DNA from: Sorex araneus
Lineage: Eukaryota; Chordata; Mammalia; Eulipotyphla; Soricidae
DNA: 64,000 bases
Assembly (NCBI RefSeq): GCF_027595985.1
Contig: NC_073302.1
Coordinates: 217,465,854 to 217,529,853, forward strand
Direction: 5' to 3'
Below the pieces are notes generated by a model. The model was not told the DNA's origin and ran no database searches. It worked only from the letters and a program-made list of their open reading frames with translations. The position numbers and the translations under genes are program-made. Positions 1 to 11,565 of this stretch are shown piece after piece; position 1 is the stretch's first letter, and each line of letters starts with the position of its first letter.

Positions 1-15
1 GTATATCCAAGAAAT

Positions 16-454
16 TTTAGTCCTTCTTTGTTTTGGCAGCCTAGATCGGCCCTGAGATTTTATCAGCCTCTCCTTGTTCATCCTTCTTAACGCTGCCGTT
101 TTGTGGTCTCTTCCATGGTCAGAGGAAAGAGGCCCATTGTTGTTACTGTTTTTGGAATATTCAATATGCCACGAGTAGCTTGCCAGGCTCTGCCGTGTGG
201 GTGGGATACTCTCACTAGCTTGCCGGGCTCTCCGAGAGGGATGGAAGCTTTTAAGGCAGCCTCCAATCACCATTATAGGTGTTCCGATGGTTCACACCGT
301 ATTTGAACCCCATCAAATACGGTGAAGTAATGATGGAAAATGGGTAGGAAGTGTTTATGATGCAGTCTGGAAAGTGGTCTGGAGCGTGGTGACAGATGGG
401 TAGTGGAGGTCGGCTGATGAGGAATTTTTCTGATACCAGCAGGATGGGTCTTAC
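16..454 (-). mobile_element. Inverted RTE leader segment containing the SINE-body sequence
   Basis: Read on the minus strand, 41-245 matches the body of the RTE-tailed SINEs elsewhere in the window: a CTCTCGGAGAGCCCGGCAAG block, then GCAGAGCCTGGCAAGCTAC, then a GGCATATT-GATATGCC-like block, an AACAGTAACAA block and finally AAAATCTCAGGGC. No tRNA-like head lies upstream; there is unique sequence with a 12-bp hairpin (295-324). The longest match is to the composite elements at 39.3 and 61.4 kb. Being inside the TSDs of an RTE insertion, it is best explained as the RTE 5' leader. Confidence 0.6.
295..324. repeat. Perfect 12-bp inverted repeat (hairpin)
   Basis: CACCGTATTTGA at 295-306 is followed after the 6-nt loop ACCCCA by its exact reverse complement at 313-324. 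It lies in the leader-like part of the RTE insertion. Function unknown. Confidence 0.7.
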
Positions 455-724
455 GCGTGTGACTTCAAAGAAATGGTTAAGAGGACGAAGAACCTCCGAC
501 TCTGGCATATCTTTTCCACTCCACCAGCTCTGAGCACATCTTTTCAACTCCACTGTTCTTCCTGCACTAAAATATGCCTCATAGACCTGGGCCCTATGAA
601 AACAGAATGAGAATGCTATTCAGGTATCCCGAAAGGGAATCAAAAGAGCTATGCTTCGAGTATAATGTTTCACTCAAGTGAGATAAGGAATCCAGAGTTC
701 CGACCTCTGTTGATGATCAAGAAT
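455..724 (+). pseudogene. RTE LINE ORF fragment, region between RT and C-terminus (part 1)
   Basis: Translation gives VVKR-TKNLRLW, then HLFNSTVLPALKYAS-TWAL, KQDENAI and FTQVR-GIRSSELR. The same protein is encoded on the minus strand at 13433-13774, and this part follows the palm domain in RTE-clade reverse transcriptases. A short local duplication near 510-545 and stop codons break the frame. It runs up to AAGAAT at 719-724 and resumes at 1850 on the far side of the nested L1. Non-functional. Confidence 0.75.
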
Positions 725-1843
725 TATGGATGTTATAAGAAGAAAACATCCAATCCCATCAGAAAATGGGGCGAAAATATGAACAGAAAGTTTCTCAAGG
801 AAGAAATACGAGTGGCCAAAAGGCACTTGAAAAAATGCTCTTCATCACTAATCATCAGGGAGATGCAGATCAAAACAACTACGAGATACCACCTCATACC
901 ACAGAGACTGGCACACATCCAAAAGAACAAAAACAACTGCTGTTGGAGTGGATCTGAGGAGAAAGGGACCCTTCTACACTGCTGGTGGGAATGTCAACTG
1001 GTTCAGCCTTTTTGGAAAACAATATGGTCGCTTCTCAAAAAATTAGAAATTGAGCTTCCATTTGACCCAGCAATACCACTTCTGGGAATATGTCCTAGAG
1101 AGGCAAAAAAGTATAGTCGAAATGACATCTGCACTTATATATTCATCAAAGCACTGTTTACAATAGCCACAATTCCAAGTGCCCAAGAACAGATGACTGG
1201 TTAAAGAAACTTGGTATACCTACACAATGGAATACTATGCAGCTGTTACAAAAGATGAAATCATTAAATTTGCATATAAGTGGATTAACATGGAAAGTAT
1301 CATGCTAAGTGAAATGAGTCAGAGAGACAGACATAGAAGAATTGCACTAATCTGTGGAATATAAAACAACAGAATGGGAGACTAACACCCAAGAATAGTA
1401 TAAATAAGTACCAAGTTTGCTCCATGGCTTGGAAGTCAGCCTCACATGCTAGGGAAAAAGGCAGTTCAGATAGAGAAGGGAACACCAAGTAAAATGTGGT
1501 TGAAGGACCTACTCGGGGTGGGAGAGGTGTTATGAAAACAGACTATAGATTGAACACGATGGCCACCCAATACCTCCATTGCAAAACCAGAATACCCAAA
1601 AGGCAAGAGAGAACAAAAGGGAAGGCCATGCCACAGAGGCGGGGTGGGGTGGGAAGGATGGTATGGAAAAGTGGGAGAGATGCTGGGGTCATCAGTGGAA
1701 GAGAACGGGCACTGTTGGAAGAATGGGTACTCAAGCAGTGTATGATTGAAACACTAGCACAAAAATATGTAAATCTGTTTCTGTACCCTCACAGTGATTC
1801 ATTATTAAAAAGTAATTAAAAAACTAACTATGCAAAAAAAAAA
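725..1843 (+). mobile_element. L1, 5'-truncated, 3' end of ORF2 plus 3' UTR, nested in RTE
   Basis: Encodes the ORF2 C-terminus: [30 protein letters not shown], then the Cys/His region with [17 protein letters not shown], in which the second cysteine is replaced by serine, then FDPAIPLLGI. It continues through a G-rich 3' UTR (CACAGAGGCGGGGTGGGGTG at about 1632) to GTGATTCATTATTAAA and a poly-A. AAGAAT at 719-724 and 1844-1849 is the likely short TSD. Joining the flanks across it restores the continuous RTE sequence TCAAGAATCAGGGA, which is also present (on the minus strand) in the copy at 13.5 kb. Confidence 0.85.
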
Positions 1844-1849
1844 AAGAAT

Positions 1850-2156
1850 CAGGGACACTGTCTCATTTGCCAAGGCATCAAAAATCAAATGGGCCGGACA
1901 TGTAATGTGATTTAGCGATGACCGCTGGACTACAGCTGTTACTGACTGTATTCCACAGGACGTCAAAAAAACTCGTGCCCACCCACCTTCGAGATGGTCA
2001 GACTTCTTCATCAAGACCTTGAATGAATGGTTTGAGGCTCTTCGTGTTCCTAGAACAAGCAGATGTCATTGGGCTACACTAGCAAGCAACATTGACAAAT
2101 GGAGGCATTACTGGCACCTGCTCAAACAAACCGATGACCAATGGGATGACAAGTGA
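1850..2156 (+). pseudogene. RTE LINE ORF C-terminus (part 2)
   Basis: In one frame it reads SFAKASKIKWAGHVM, an in-frame TGA, then FSDDRWTTAVTDCIP, DVKKTRAHPPSRWSDFF, IKTLNEW, HWATLASNIDKWRHYWHLL and DDQWDDK, followed by stop. The RWSDFF...HWATLA...DKW..YW run is the conserved RTE C-terminal tail. The last ~55 nt (from TGGAGGCATTACTGG) also occur as the 3' end of the RTE-tailed SINEs. The internal stop shows it is dead. Confidence 0.85.
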
Positions 2157-2360
2157 TACAAGTGATATCCAAGAAATGGATAGGAATATCCTTACACTTA
2201 TTTAAAAAGCATCTAACAAAAACTGTAGCTTTTTTTAAAATCAAGTTTAACGTTGGTAGGATAGTAGGATAGCAATTAAAAAGAAAAGAAAGTTACAATT
2301 AAAAAGAAGAAAATAATCAGTATTTGTGTTAAGTATTTAAAAGAAGAAAATAAGACAGAG

Positions 2361-2548
2361 TTTTTTGTTTGTTTGTTTGTTTTGCTTTTGGGGTCACACC
2401 CAGCAATGCACAGGGGTCACTCCTGGCTCATGCACTCAGGAATCACCGCTGGCAGTGCTCAGGGAACCATATGGGATGTTGGGATTTGAACGGGGTCGGC
2501 CACATGCAAGGCAAACACCCTACCTGCTTTGCTATCACTCCAGCCCCT
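2361..2548 (-). mobile_element. tRNA-derived SINE, A-tailed (SOR-like)
   Basis: Read on the minus strand: CTGGAGTGATAGCAAAGC, a B-box-like block, CCATATGGTTCCCTGAGCAC, then GGGTGTGACCCCAAAAGC and an A-rich tail. GACAGAG at 2354-2360 and 2549-2555 is a possible short TSD. Confidence 0.85.
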
Positions 2549-2599
2549 GACAGAGATTTTTTTAAAAAGGAATCTTTAATGTTTTATTTTACATAAACC

Positions 2600-3000
2600 A
2601 GCCTATAGTACACCATTGAGCATGTCAATGTAACTAGAAAAGCTATGAAAACAAGAAGTACTCAATTAAGGGGAACAGAGCATCATAAAGACACAAATGT
2701 GAGGGACTAAAGTTGCAGATTTTATGAAAACTGACTGAGGACAGCCATATATTCTATGGTATTTTCTATCTTAATCAGCAATGAGAGGAGACCAGTGGAA
2801 AAATACCTTGATAGAACTACAAAAAGAAAAAAAAACATAGGTACTATAGGGAGAGATTATAAATATTAAATTTATAAAGGACAAATTAGAATGTCTTACA
2901 TATGCTTCATGAATCTCAGAAATTTTTGAGAGTAGAATTTTTTAAGTATAATAACAAGAATCAGTAAAGTTTATGAGAGATATCTGAGCACAAATTCAAG
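2600..3000. other. No recognisable feature
   Basis: AT-rich DNA with no coding frame or repeat that I can name. Confidence 0.5.
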
Positions 3001-3615
3001 AATCATCATGTCCTGCTCTCCAGAGCTGCACAAGCGTGAATCCAGACCCAGCTAAACTACTTTTGGCATGGGCAACTCCTCGGAGAATGTCTCCAGCCTG
3101 AGACCTAAGCTTCGGTTTTATGCCCGCTCAGGAGGGGAAAGGTATTTCTCTCTCGCCTCTTCCTTTCTGGGGATGAAGTGCGTGGTGACCGCCATATTAT
3201 GACAACCACAGATGGGGTTTACAAGCTTGCAATGATCCAATATCTGGAAGAAATCTCCCTGGACTTAGTTGTTAAAGTACAGAAATCCAAAACCGCGCGA
3301 CCTCATTTCTCTTCACAACAGGTCTGACTCTAGTGGGGTACTCCTAACAATAATAGTGAGGTTTGTGTTCAAATATTGATTGTAACCAAAGTAAACAGAA
3401 AGTAAAGTGAAACTTATCAGTTACAAGGCGGGGGGGGTGCGGGGGGTGCGGGATGGGAGGTGTACTGTGTGGGTTGTTTTTTTTTTTTGGTGGTGGGATA
3501 TGGGCACTAGTGAAGGGATAGTGGTTTCGGCATTGTATAACTGAGTCTTAAGCCTGAAAGCATTGTAATTTTCCACATGGTGATTCAATAAAATAAAATT
3601 CTTATTAAATAAAAA
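3001..3615 (+). mobile_element. Non-coding retroposon with L1 3' UTR (~615 bp)
   Basis: The flanks AAGAATCATCATGTCCT (from 2998) and AAGAATCACCATGTCCT (from 3618) differ at one position and are the probable TSD. The 3' half (from TTTGTGTTCAAATATTG through a G-rich tract to CACATGGTGATTCAATAAA) matches the 3' UTR of the minus-strand L1s at 15.8 and 45.4 kb. The 5' half, with AACTACTTTTGGCATGGGCA and GCCATATTATGA, matches the element at 25.9-27.2 kb. No ORF2 is present. Confidence 0.7.
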
Positions 3616-3779
3616 AAAGAATCACCATGTCCTCTAAGAAGAAGCAAAAACAAAAAATAAAAGCTATGATAAATGAAGCCAAAGAAAAGAAAAATACTTA
3701 CCTTTAAACAACTAAATATCTTTATAACTAAAAGTTCACATCTAAAATAATGGCGGCTAGGACAAAATTAAAATCACAG

Positions 3780-3965
3780 GGGCTGGAGAGATAGCACAGC
3801 GGGTAGGGCGTTTGCCTTGCACGCGGCCTACCCGGGTTCAAATCCCAGCATCCCATATGGTCCCCTGAGCACGGCCAGGGGTAATTCCTGAGTGCAGAGC
3901 CAGGAGTAACCACTGTGCATCGCCAGGTGTGACCCAAAAAGCAAAAAAATAAATAAATAAATAAA
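3780..3965 (+). mobile_element. tRNA-derived SINE, A-tailed (SOR-like)
   Basis: Starts GGGGCTGGAGAGATAGCAC, has A box TAGCACAGCGGG and a slightly altered B box GGTTCAAATCC, and ends TGACCCAAAAAGC plus (ATAAA)n. TAAAATCACAG flanks it at 3769-3779 and 3966-3976 (11-bp TSD). Confidence 0.95.
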
Positions 3966-4177
3966 TAAAATCACAGTTTTCAAGACAGAAGATATTCAAA
4001 TATAAACACTTTCAAATGGCAAAATAATATTACTTCAATTAAATGAAACTTAAGAAAAATATTGAAAAAGGACTGCCTGAAAATTTTTTCAGGTAGAAAG
4101 AATATGATATTTCAGATTTGGCAGACTGTGGATATTTAGGGAGTAATTTTGTGATTTTAACAAAAAACAGTGATTGT

Positions 4178-4306
4178 TGGAGTTAGATATTACAGCAGTT
4201 AAGTTGCTTGCCTCACACACAGCCAACTGCTATGTTGGGTTCATACTCAACATTTTATATGATCCCTTCACTCCCTACCAGAAGTTCAGGTGTGGTACAA
4301 AATAAA
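4178..4306 (+). mobile_element. Old degraded tRNA-derived SINE
   Basis: Weak match: AGTTAGATATTACAGCAGTT, GCTTGCCTCACACACAGCC, a B-box relic (GGGTTCATACTC), then AGGTGTGGTACAAAAT and an A run. Confidence 0.5.
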
Positions 4307-7305
4307 AAAAAAATAGTGACTAGTGAACTAAATGTGAACATTAACTTTATAATATAATGGCATATATATTTTAAATAATCAAATATCTGAATCTAAAGAC
4401 AAAAGGCAGAAGAGCTTAAATAAAATTAAATTGTTTTAAAGTTTTTATTGTCCGTAACTTGCAAGAATTGCTAATTTATAGAGCACATAAATAAATCAAG
4501 GTATTCCTGTTGCAATCTTAAAACTGTTTTTTAAAAATTAGTGTAAAGACATACAGCAACATAATTAAAGAAATAATAATAAAGAAATATACCTGAGATA
4601 CAGAAAAGAAAAAGAAAAGATAGAGTATAGAAGAATATGCATAGATAACCTGGGGTTATTTAAATGAATAGAAAGGTAAGAGATTAAGTTATATATATAT
4701 GAACAATTACATCCTGAATTCTCTAATTAATGGACAAAAAAATGGCAAGACTACTGAAACTATGTCTGTATACTACTTTATAAAGTTACCTATTGAATAT
4801 AGGGCACAGAAGATTGAAAGTTGGAAATCAGAAAAAATATATACAATGCCAATACTAAAGAAGAGTGATGATGACCTTAAACTAGTAAGACACTAATGAA
4901 ACAAATTAACACTTAGGATCAGAAGCCAAAAACCTTATTAGGCATAGACAGGCAGAGATATTCACAGGATCACTTTGAGGGCCAGTTGGCTGAGAAAAAG
5001 TCTTCTTGTTCGTTTTACAAGGATCCTTTCCTCATGAGTGCTGAATCTTAGCCTATATTGACTTTGAAAAAATTCTGAAATGAAAGTTGATACATGAAAG
5101 TTGATGCTTTCATTTTAGTCACTAATCCTTGAAAAGAGAAACATTGCTCCTCAAAAAAAAATTGAACATGTGAAAATCTCCAATAGAGATAAGAACATTG
5201 GAAATCCAGAAGCTGGAAAATAGATTGAAGATTGAACATGTGCTGGAATGAAAGCTCTTTCACAAGGAAATATCAAGGATATTAAAACATCCTCCTGCAA
5301 AGGACTATATGTATATATATAATTATACCCATTGCTAAGAGATAATTAACCACAGGTTCTAACTTTTCTATAACCAATCGTTTTTTGCATAATACTTTTC
5401 CTTACTGAGGTTCAAACCTCAAAGGCATTTTGAAGAATGTGAGTGAAGAAAACATAATAGTGAAAACACGAGTTCAAAATTATGCTCTCTTTGTCCCTGC
5501 AGATTTCCAAATGGGAAAAGGAGTTTTAAAATATGCAACTAATACTATAAATTAATTTTCTACTATAAAGAATTTCTAAAATTACTCACATGAAAATGTT
5601 TAGAAGACTGAAAAAGCAAGTAAAAATGAAACCTACTAAAACTTCCATTCAGAAATAGAAAAGAATGATCCCAAGGGATAGTTTTGAGGTACCTACAGAG
5701 AAAAAGAGAATATACACTTGATTTCTCCAGTGGATCCTTAATCTTTACTGGATCCAACATATTCAATATATTCTATATTAGAAAAAAATGAGCTTGTTTA
5801 TAAAGAAATTTAAAAATGTAAATTAATGCACTGACAACATTTTTCACACTTTAGATTGGCAAAATTTAAAAGAGTGATAAAACTCATTTTGTAAGCATGA
5901 AGGGAATGATAACTCTACCACAGTGTTGATAGAAATGACAACTAGTGAAGTATTTTTGGAAGGAAATTTGATATTTTCACACAGTTTTAATGCAAACCAT
6001 TTTATTTCATAATTCCTGTTGTAATAACTTATCTTTAAGTCCATTAGAACTGTGGAAAATATATGTATATGTGAATAGTTAAAGCTTGCTCTGAAATCAA
6101 TTTAAATTTTCATCATGATTAAATAAGAGTATATATTGATATGTTTATGTAATATTCATCTCCTCACCTCAATGCCATAAGCTGGCATGCTTAAATTTTT
6201 AATTCCACTTATACAGTTGAATCAGAATTTTTCTGACTTAGAAATGGTTTCACAATTATTCCTGTTTTATACATCTATCCACATCCTACCCCAACCTTCC
6301 TTGTTGTCAATTATTAAATCCTAGTTCTTTGAAGTCCCTGGCCATCCAACCAAACTATTAACAATTGTTCATTTATTTGTGAAAATCCATTGCTACAGTT
6401 ATTCTGCATAGGTAGACTGAGAAACCATACATATTGCTTTGAAAGACTTTCACTAATATTATTTCAGAAAGCACTCCAAAAATTAGGAGTTTCCATTCAA
6501 TAACCATAAAAGCACATTGTTCATGACTACCTGAGTTCAAAATCTTATTATCGATCACAGATAAAAATACTCAAGTGTATGACCAAGTGTCTCTCTACAA
6601 CCCTAGTTTATGGTGAAAATCACAAGACATATGGTCATGAAATGTTTTATATTAGAAATTCTATCTTTACCATGTCTCATCAGTAATTGAGTAACTCTTT
6701 CTCAAAATAGCAACAGGAAAATATAGGGTTTTTTCCCCAAACACTAGTACTCTGATCTATCACTCTCCTATGAGTGCTTCCCATAAATTTTATAAAGCAT
6801 CATACTTTGTTATAAGCATTTCAAGTTTCTGGCAGTAAATATTCTTATTCACCAGTAAAAAGTAAATAAATGAGCATTTTATTAGTTTTTTAAATTTTTA
6901 AACAATACACTTATCATTATTGGTATTTCAGTAATGACATATATAAGTATCACTTTATAAGATAGTCTTTTGAACATTCTTGAGTACTTTAATATCGAGT
7001 CTTAGCCTAAGAAAACTAGAATTACTTTGCAAAAATGTTATGCTGAAGTAAAGGTGCAAAGGTCACACTACACTTGGGCTTTATGATCCAACTGAACTAA
7101 TACTTGAAGTTCTCATGACAAATTATAATGCTGTTGAAATCTCAAAAGAAATTCTTGAAAGCCAATCATTTATTATCAACTTTATTAGATTTAGGCCTAA
7201 ATCAATTTAGCATGAGAAGGATGCTTTTTTTTTTGCCTTTCTTGTAGGCTAAATTTAAGGTCAATTCACTAGTTACAATTTTATAATAGTCCACATCACA
7301 CTTTC
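4307..7305. other. Three kilobases without recognisable genes or repeats
   Basis: AT-rich sequence with only short chance ORFs (at most 75 codons). A small tandem TGAAAGTTGAT repeat lies near 5090-5110. I see no exon-like frame, RNA gene or named repeat. Confidence 0.5.
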
Positions 7306-7768
7306 TGTGGAGCATGGCTACGGGCACTGGAGCAGATGAGACCCGACCTTACAAAGCAGCCAGGAAGCGAGGCCCCACAGAAGGGAGTACCTGGGCAAAG
7401 TTGGCAAGAACAGGTGTCAGCACCAGATGTCTGGCCTTGAGCCTCCCTTGACCTCCTACTGACATGAGCTCAGAAACTGTCACTATGCTTAGCATGTCAT
7501 CTTAACCACAGTATAGAGCCTTGAATGAGATTTGACCAGGGCGAAACAGAGAAGAAAAGGTGATAGGCCAATAATGCTAAACTTCATGTGATTGGACCTT
7601 CCTGTAAGCCAAGACCCTCTATAAAATATGTGTGTATTTGGCAATAAAGTGAACAGCTATCAGCTCCTCCCGGAGGGCTTTCTCCAGGCACCCATCATCC
7701 TTCACCCCACATCTGCCGAGACCCAGAGCACATGTCCGGGCACCTTGGGGAAAAACTGTTCCCCAACA
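7306..7768 (+). mobile_element. Probable solo LTR of an endogenous retrovirus
   Basis: Starts TGTGGAGCATGG and ends near CCCCAACA. It carries a TATAAAA-like promoter (7619-7625) and a polyadenylation signal AATAAA (7643-7648), followed by a C-rich U5-like stretch, the expected U3-R-U5 order. Flanks CTTTC / GTTTC may be a degraded TSD. GC content is clearly higher than in neighbouring DNA. Family not identified. Confidence 0.6.
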
Positions 7769-10308
7769 GTTTCAAATACATATTTCATAGAACATGAATT
7801 CTGGTTATTGCAGCACTTATATTTCAAATGTTTAGATCCCTGGAACCCATTGTGTTTACCCAGACTTTGTATTTTTTATCAAAATTACAAAAGACAAGAA
7901 TTTAATATAATACTCTGGATTGTCTTTACTCACTGTTATTGATAATTATTTCATGATACAGTGAATGTGTATACAGAAATCACTAATTCTAGTCTCATAA
8001 ATAAGTCAAGGATTTATTCTGGATATAAATATTCAACAAAATGAATCGTTACTTCCCATCCTTTACTTACGAAATGATAACCAAAAAAAGCTTTTTATTT
8101 GACAGGAAAAAAATTGGGTCACAAAATGAAGGCAAGATATTGTTACCAGTGTGAGGACAGATCTATCCATTTCACTCATCTCACTGAACTGAGGACCAAA
8201 GGAATAAAATGATTATAGCTCTATCTGGGCCACTGAAGAAATGGAATCATTAGTAAAAAGGCAATGTAGCAGGGTGCTCATTTCTAATCCTAACTCCTGG
8301 GAAGCACTGTAGGAAGTGGGGGAAGGGGGTAATAGAATTAGAGAAGCACCTTCTCTTCATCTATTTTGATGTTATTTTTTTAAAAAATGTAGCTTCAACC
8401 AAAAACCCCTTAATACCATCCCTGTAAAACATAATGTGTCTGTATTGACACAAGTATTTATATAATGTCTGTCTTTACTCTAAGAAATAGTAACATTTTA
8501 TTTTTAGGGTGCAGATTTTAAAAGTCAGTTTAAAGTGTTTGAACTTTCCTACCTCTATACATCCAAAGAAAAAGGCCAAGAGTAATCTATGTTATCACTA
8601 ACACTAAACTGAAAGAACTTCAAAAGCAAAACATATCAAATGGTACCTCTTTACTCAATAGCTTTGAATTGAATAACTCTAAAACTCATTTTCACAAGGA
8701 AAGATGCAGTTTGATAATGATATAAGCAAGTTACTCACAAAACTGTGAACATGATCATTCTTATGATTGTCATTTAAATAGAAATCTTAAAATCTCAATA
8801 TTTCTCAGCATTCAAATTAATATTTCTCAAATAAAAATCACATTATTTTAGCATTGTTTGTTGAATGTTTCAGATGAGTCAGTTGGACACTGCTTTTTAG
8901 AAAAAGTGGAAGAAAAGGCTAATAGATAACCTTCCATGGAGAAATAATGCAACCAATGATTTGGGAGGTTTCAATTTGTTCATATAACTAATTTAGAAAG
9001 AAAATCTCCCCCGGAAGATAAGGAGACAGCAACCACAGAATAAAAACACTCTCTTTAGGATGAAAGCATCCAAAATTTGGTGGTGGGAAGATGTAATGGT
9101 GGTGGGATTGGTGTTCAAATACTAAGCTTAATCAAATATTATAAACTAGTTTATAAAAATAAAATAAAATTAACAATATATAAACCCTGTTTTGTAAGAT
9201 TTGGGGGAAAGGGAGAGTTTCTGTGGAATTGGATTTAATGTATTGTCAAGATATTTAAAAAAAAGAACAAAAATCTTTGTAACTCATTTTAAATTACATG
9301 CTGAGTATAAAAATGTCTTTAATGTTTTTATTAGCATCCACAATGGCTGAAATCCATATCTTACTTCTAACCTTCACATAAAAGTTCTTCAGAATCTATG
9401 GACTATTACTCAATATCACCCACATTGATTTCTTTTGCCCAGTGTGGTATATTTCTTCACTTCAGAGAGTTGACAAGTTCAAATTTCATCTTTATTAGTA
9501 CATCTATCAAAGTGTCTTTAAATCTCTTTTCCTCTAATGCCTCTATCTTTTCATTATCTTTTATATTAATATATGAAAATTACCTTTCTGGGGTTAATGT
9601 TACTCCACAAATGACAATATAAAACAGTTTATCTCCACTATAACAACAATAAAGTTGTTATAAATTTGTTATAATCAAATTTGGGGGGATCCTGTAGCCT
9701 CATAAAAACAGGTTAGGGGGGCAGATGTCAGCCCATACATTTAATGTATAGCCTTGCAGTCATAGGGGTGCCCTGCTTTTCTTGGTATGTCTGCTCCATT
9801 TTCTGTCTTGCAGACTTGGTAAATCTACCCAAACTTGAACTTTCTCTAAGACATTTCAGCTTGGGTCTAAGTGGGAAATATCTGACCCTATCCGGCCCCA
9901 GCTGGATATTTTCACCTAGGTCTGAACTGTCCTTATACTGGTTTAACCCAAGACACGGCCTGTATTTTCAGGCAATTTCCCAACAAGGATCAAGGGAATA
10001 GTTAAAGAAGAAATGCCACTAAAATTATGTCAGAATGTAGAGCAGAATTTAAAATTCTCAGATCAGCAAGAGAAATGTGTGATTGTAGGAAGATGGTAGG
10101 ATTTTAAAATGGAAGAACCACATTCCAAAATGGAGAACAGTGATGACTTTGTTAGCTATAAATTTTTTTTCTGTTTCAGGTGGCACTCTAATGGCTAAGC
10201 TCAAGAATTTTCTTTGCTTTCACTTATTTCAGAGACTGCTTAGGGCTAAATCCTGGGTGATGTTATGGATAATCTTAAAGGCAGATATGTTAACTCCTAC
10301 TCCCTTAT
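7769..10308. other. No recognisable gene
   Basis: Mostly AT-rich. Around 9076-9170 a GGTGGTGGGATTGGTGTTCA segment followed by AATAAAATAAAATT resembles the extreme 3' end of an L1. Around 9683-10000 there is a slightly GC-richer stretch with an 85-codon frame that I cannot assign. Confidence 0.4.
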
Positions 10309-10552
10309 ACCACTGTATCACTGTCATCCTGTTGCTCATCGATTTGCTCGAGTGGGCACCAGTAATGTCTCCACTGTGAGACTTGTTAGTATTTTTGACA
10401 TATCAAATATGCCACGGGTAGCTTGCCAGGCACTGCTGTGTGGGTGGGATACTCTGTAGCTTGCCAGGCTCTCTGAAAGGGACGAAGGAATTGTATCCGG
10501 GTCGGCTGTGTGCAAAGCAAACACCCTACCAGCTGTGCTATCACTCCAGCCT
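10309..10552 (-). mobile_element. RTE-tailed tRNA-derived SINE
   Basis: On the minus strand it has a tRNA-like head (GGCTGGAGTGATAGCACAGC with a degraded B box), body blocks GGCAAGCTACCCGTGGCATA and GATATG, and ends ACTGGTGCCCACTCGAGCAA followed by ATCGATGAGCAACAGGATGA, the RTE-derived tail. Confidence 0.9.
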
Positions 10553-10620
10553 ACTCCCCTACAGAGATAAAATCCTGGAAAAACAGAAACCAAGGATTTC
10601 GCTTTCACAGGGATCGAAAA

Positions 10621-10790
10621 CTTCTTTGTTTGTTTGCTTCGTTTGTTTGTTTGGGGTCACACTGACAGGTGCTCAGGTCCTGAAAGTTTCTCCAAGCACT
10701 ACTCAGGGGATGTTGAAGTGTCAGGTATTAAACCTGAATTTTCTCTGCAGGCACAGCATGCTTCAGCCCACTGAGTTCTCTTTGGCCTTA
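10621..10790 (-). mobile_element. Old A-tailed SINE
   Basis: Reverse-complement matches to the 3' half of the A-tailed SINE: an A-rich tail (seen as TTGTTTGTTTG), then GGGGTCACACTGACAGGTGC and GCTCAGG blocks. The head is poorly preserved. Confidence 0.5.
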
Positions 10791-11240
10791 TAGGATATGC
10801 TCTGCATGCCAAGTCACAGGTTTGATCAAGCACTTTAAGGGCACTTCATGCTTTTGCAATGGCAGAACTGTTTTGAATGTTATGCCAGGAGTTATACAGA
10901 GCACTGTTAGGTGAGACCCCAAAATTAAACAAAATAAATATCTGAATAAACAGTAGGCATGTCAAAAAGCTGTACAAAGAAAATATATATATACATACCT
11001 TCCATATATACCTTATATATAAGATATAGAGCATTAAAACATATTTGCATGTCCCAGAGAATCTAAAACACCATATCCATGCCTAAAACTGAACACATTT
11101 TCATAAAAAAGCTAAGAAAATCAAATCTAAACTTCACTTTTGGCACCCCCAAAAAATAAAGTGAAAGCTGAGATATGTGGCAAAGAGTCTAGATAAGCAT
11201 TGGATATTCCAGTTTGCTAAAAGCAAAAGCACTTACTGTT

Positions 11241-11552
11241 CCAATAGCTTGGGATGGGAGATGTGTGCTGAAAGTAGATAAAGGACCAAACATGATGGCC
11301 TCTCAGTATCTGTACTGCAAACTGTAATCGAATACCCAAAGTAGAAAGAAACTAAGAAGGAAATTGTTTGCCACAGAGGCAGGGGTGGAGTTGGGGAGGT
11401 GGTAGCAGGAGGTATGTTGGGGACACTGGTGGTAGAAAACATACACTAGTAGAGGAATGGATGTTCGATCAATTTATGACTGAAACTCAATCACAAAAGC
11501 TTTGTAACTGTATATCATGGTGATTCAATAAAAAAATATATAATTTTAAAAG
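11241..11552 (+). mobile_element. L1 3' UTR fragment
   Basis: Contains GATGGGAGATGTGTGCTGAA, GACCAAACATGATGGCC, the G-rich tract and ATGGTGATTCAATAAA, like the 3' ends at 35.0 and 49.8 kb. AGCACTTACTGTT (11228-11240) and AGCACTTATTGTT (11553-11565) are the TSD (12 of 13 identical). Only 3' UTR was inserted. Confidence 0.85.
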
Positions 11553-11565
11553 AGCACTTATTGTT

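Larger units (their letters stand above)
16..2164 (+). mobile_element. RTE-type LINE insertion, 5' leader inverted, with nested L1
   Basis: The whole block is bracketed by a perfect 13-bp direct repeat, ATATCCAAGAAAT, at 3-15 and 2165-2177, which I read as its target-site duplication. Inside are a leader-like segment in reverse orientation (16 to about 454), RTE coding sequence (about 455-724 and 1850-2156), and an L1 inserted in that coding sequence (725-1843). The 3' end is ACAAGTGATACAAGTGAT just past the ORF stop. The inverted 5' part is what twin-priming leaves, although here the two parts are not adjacent in the parent element, so an internal deletion must also have occurred. Confidence 0.7.
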
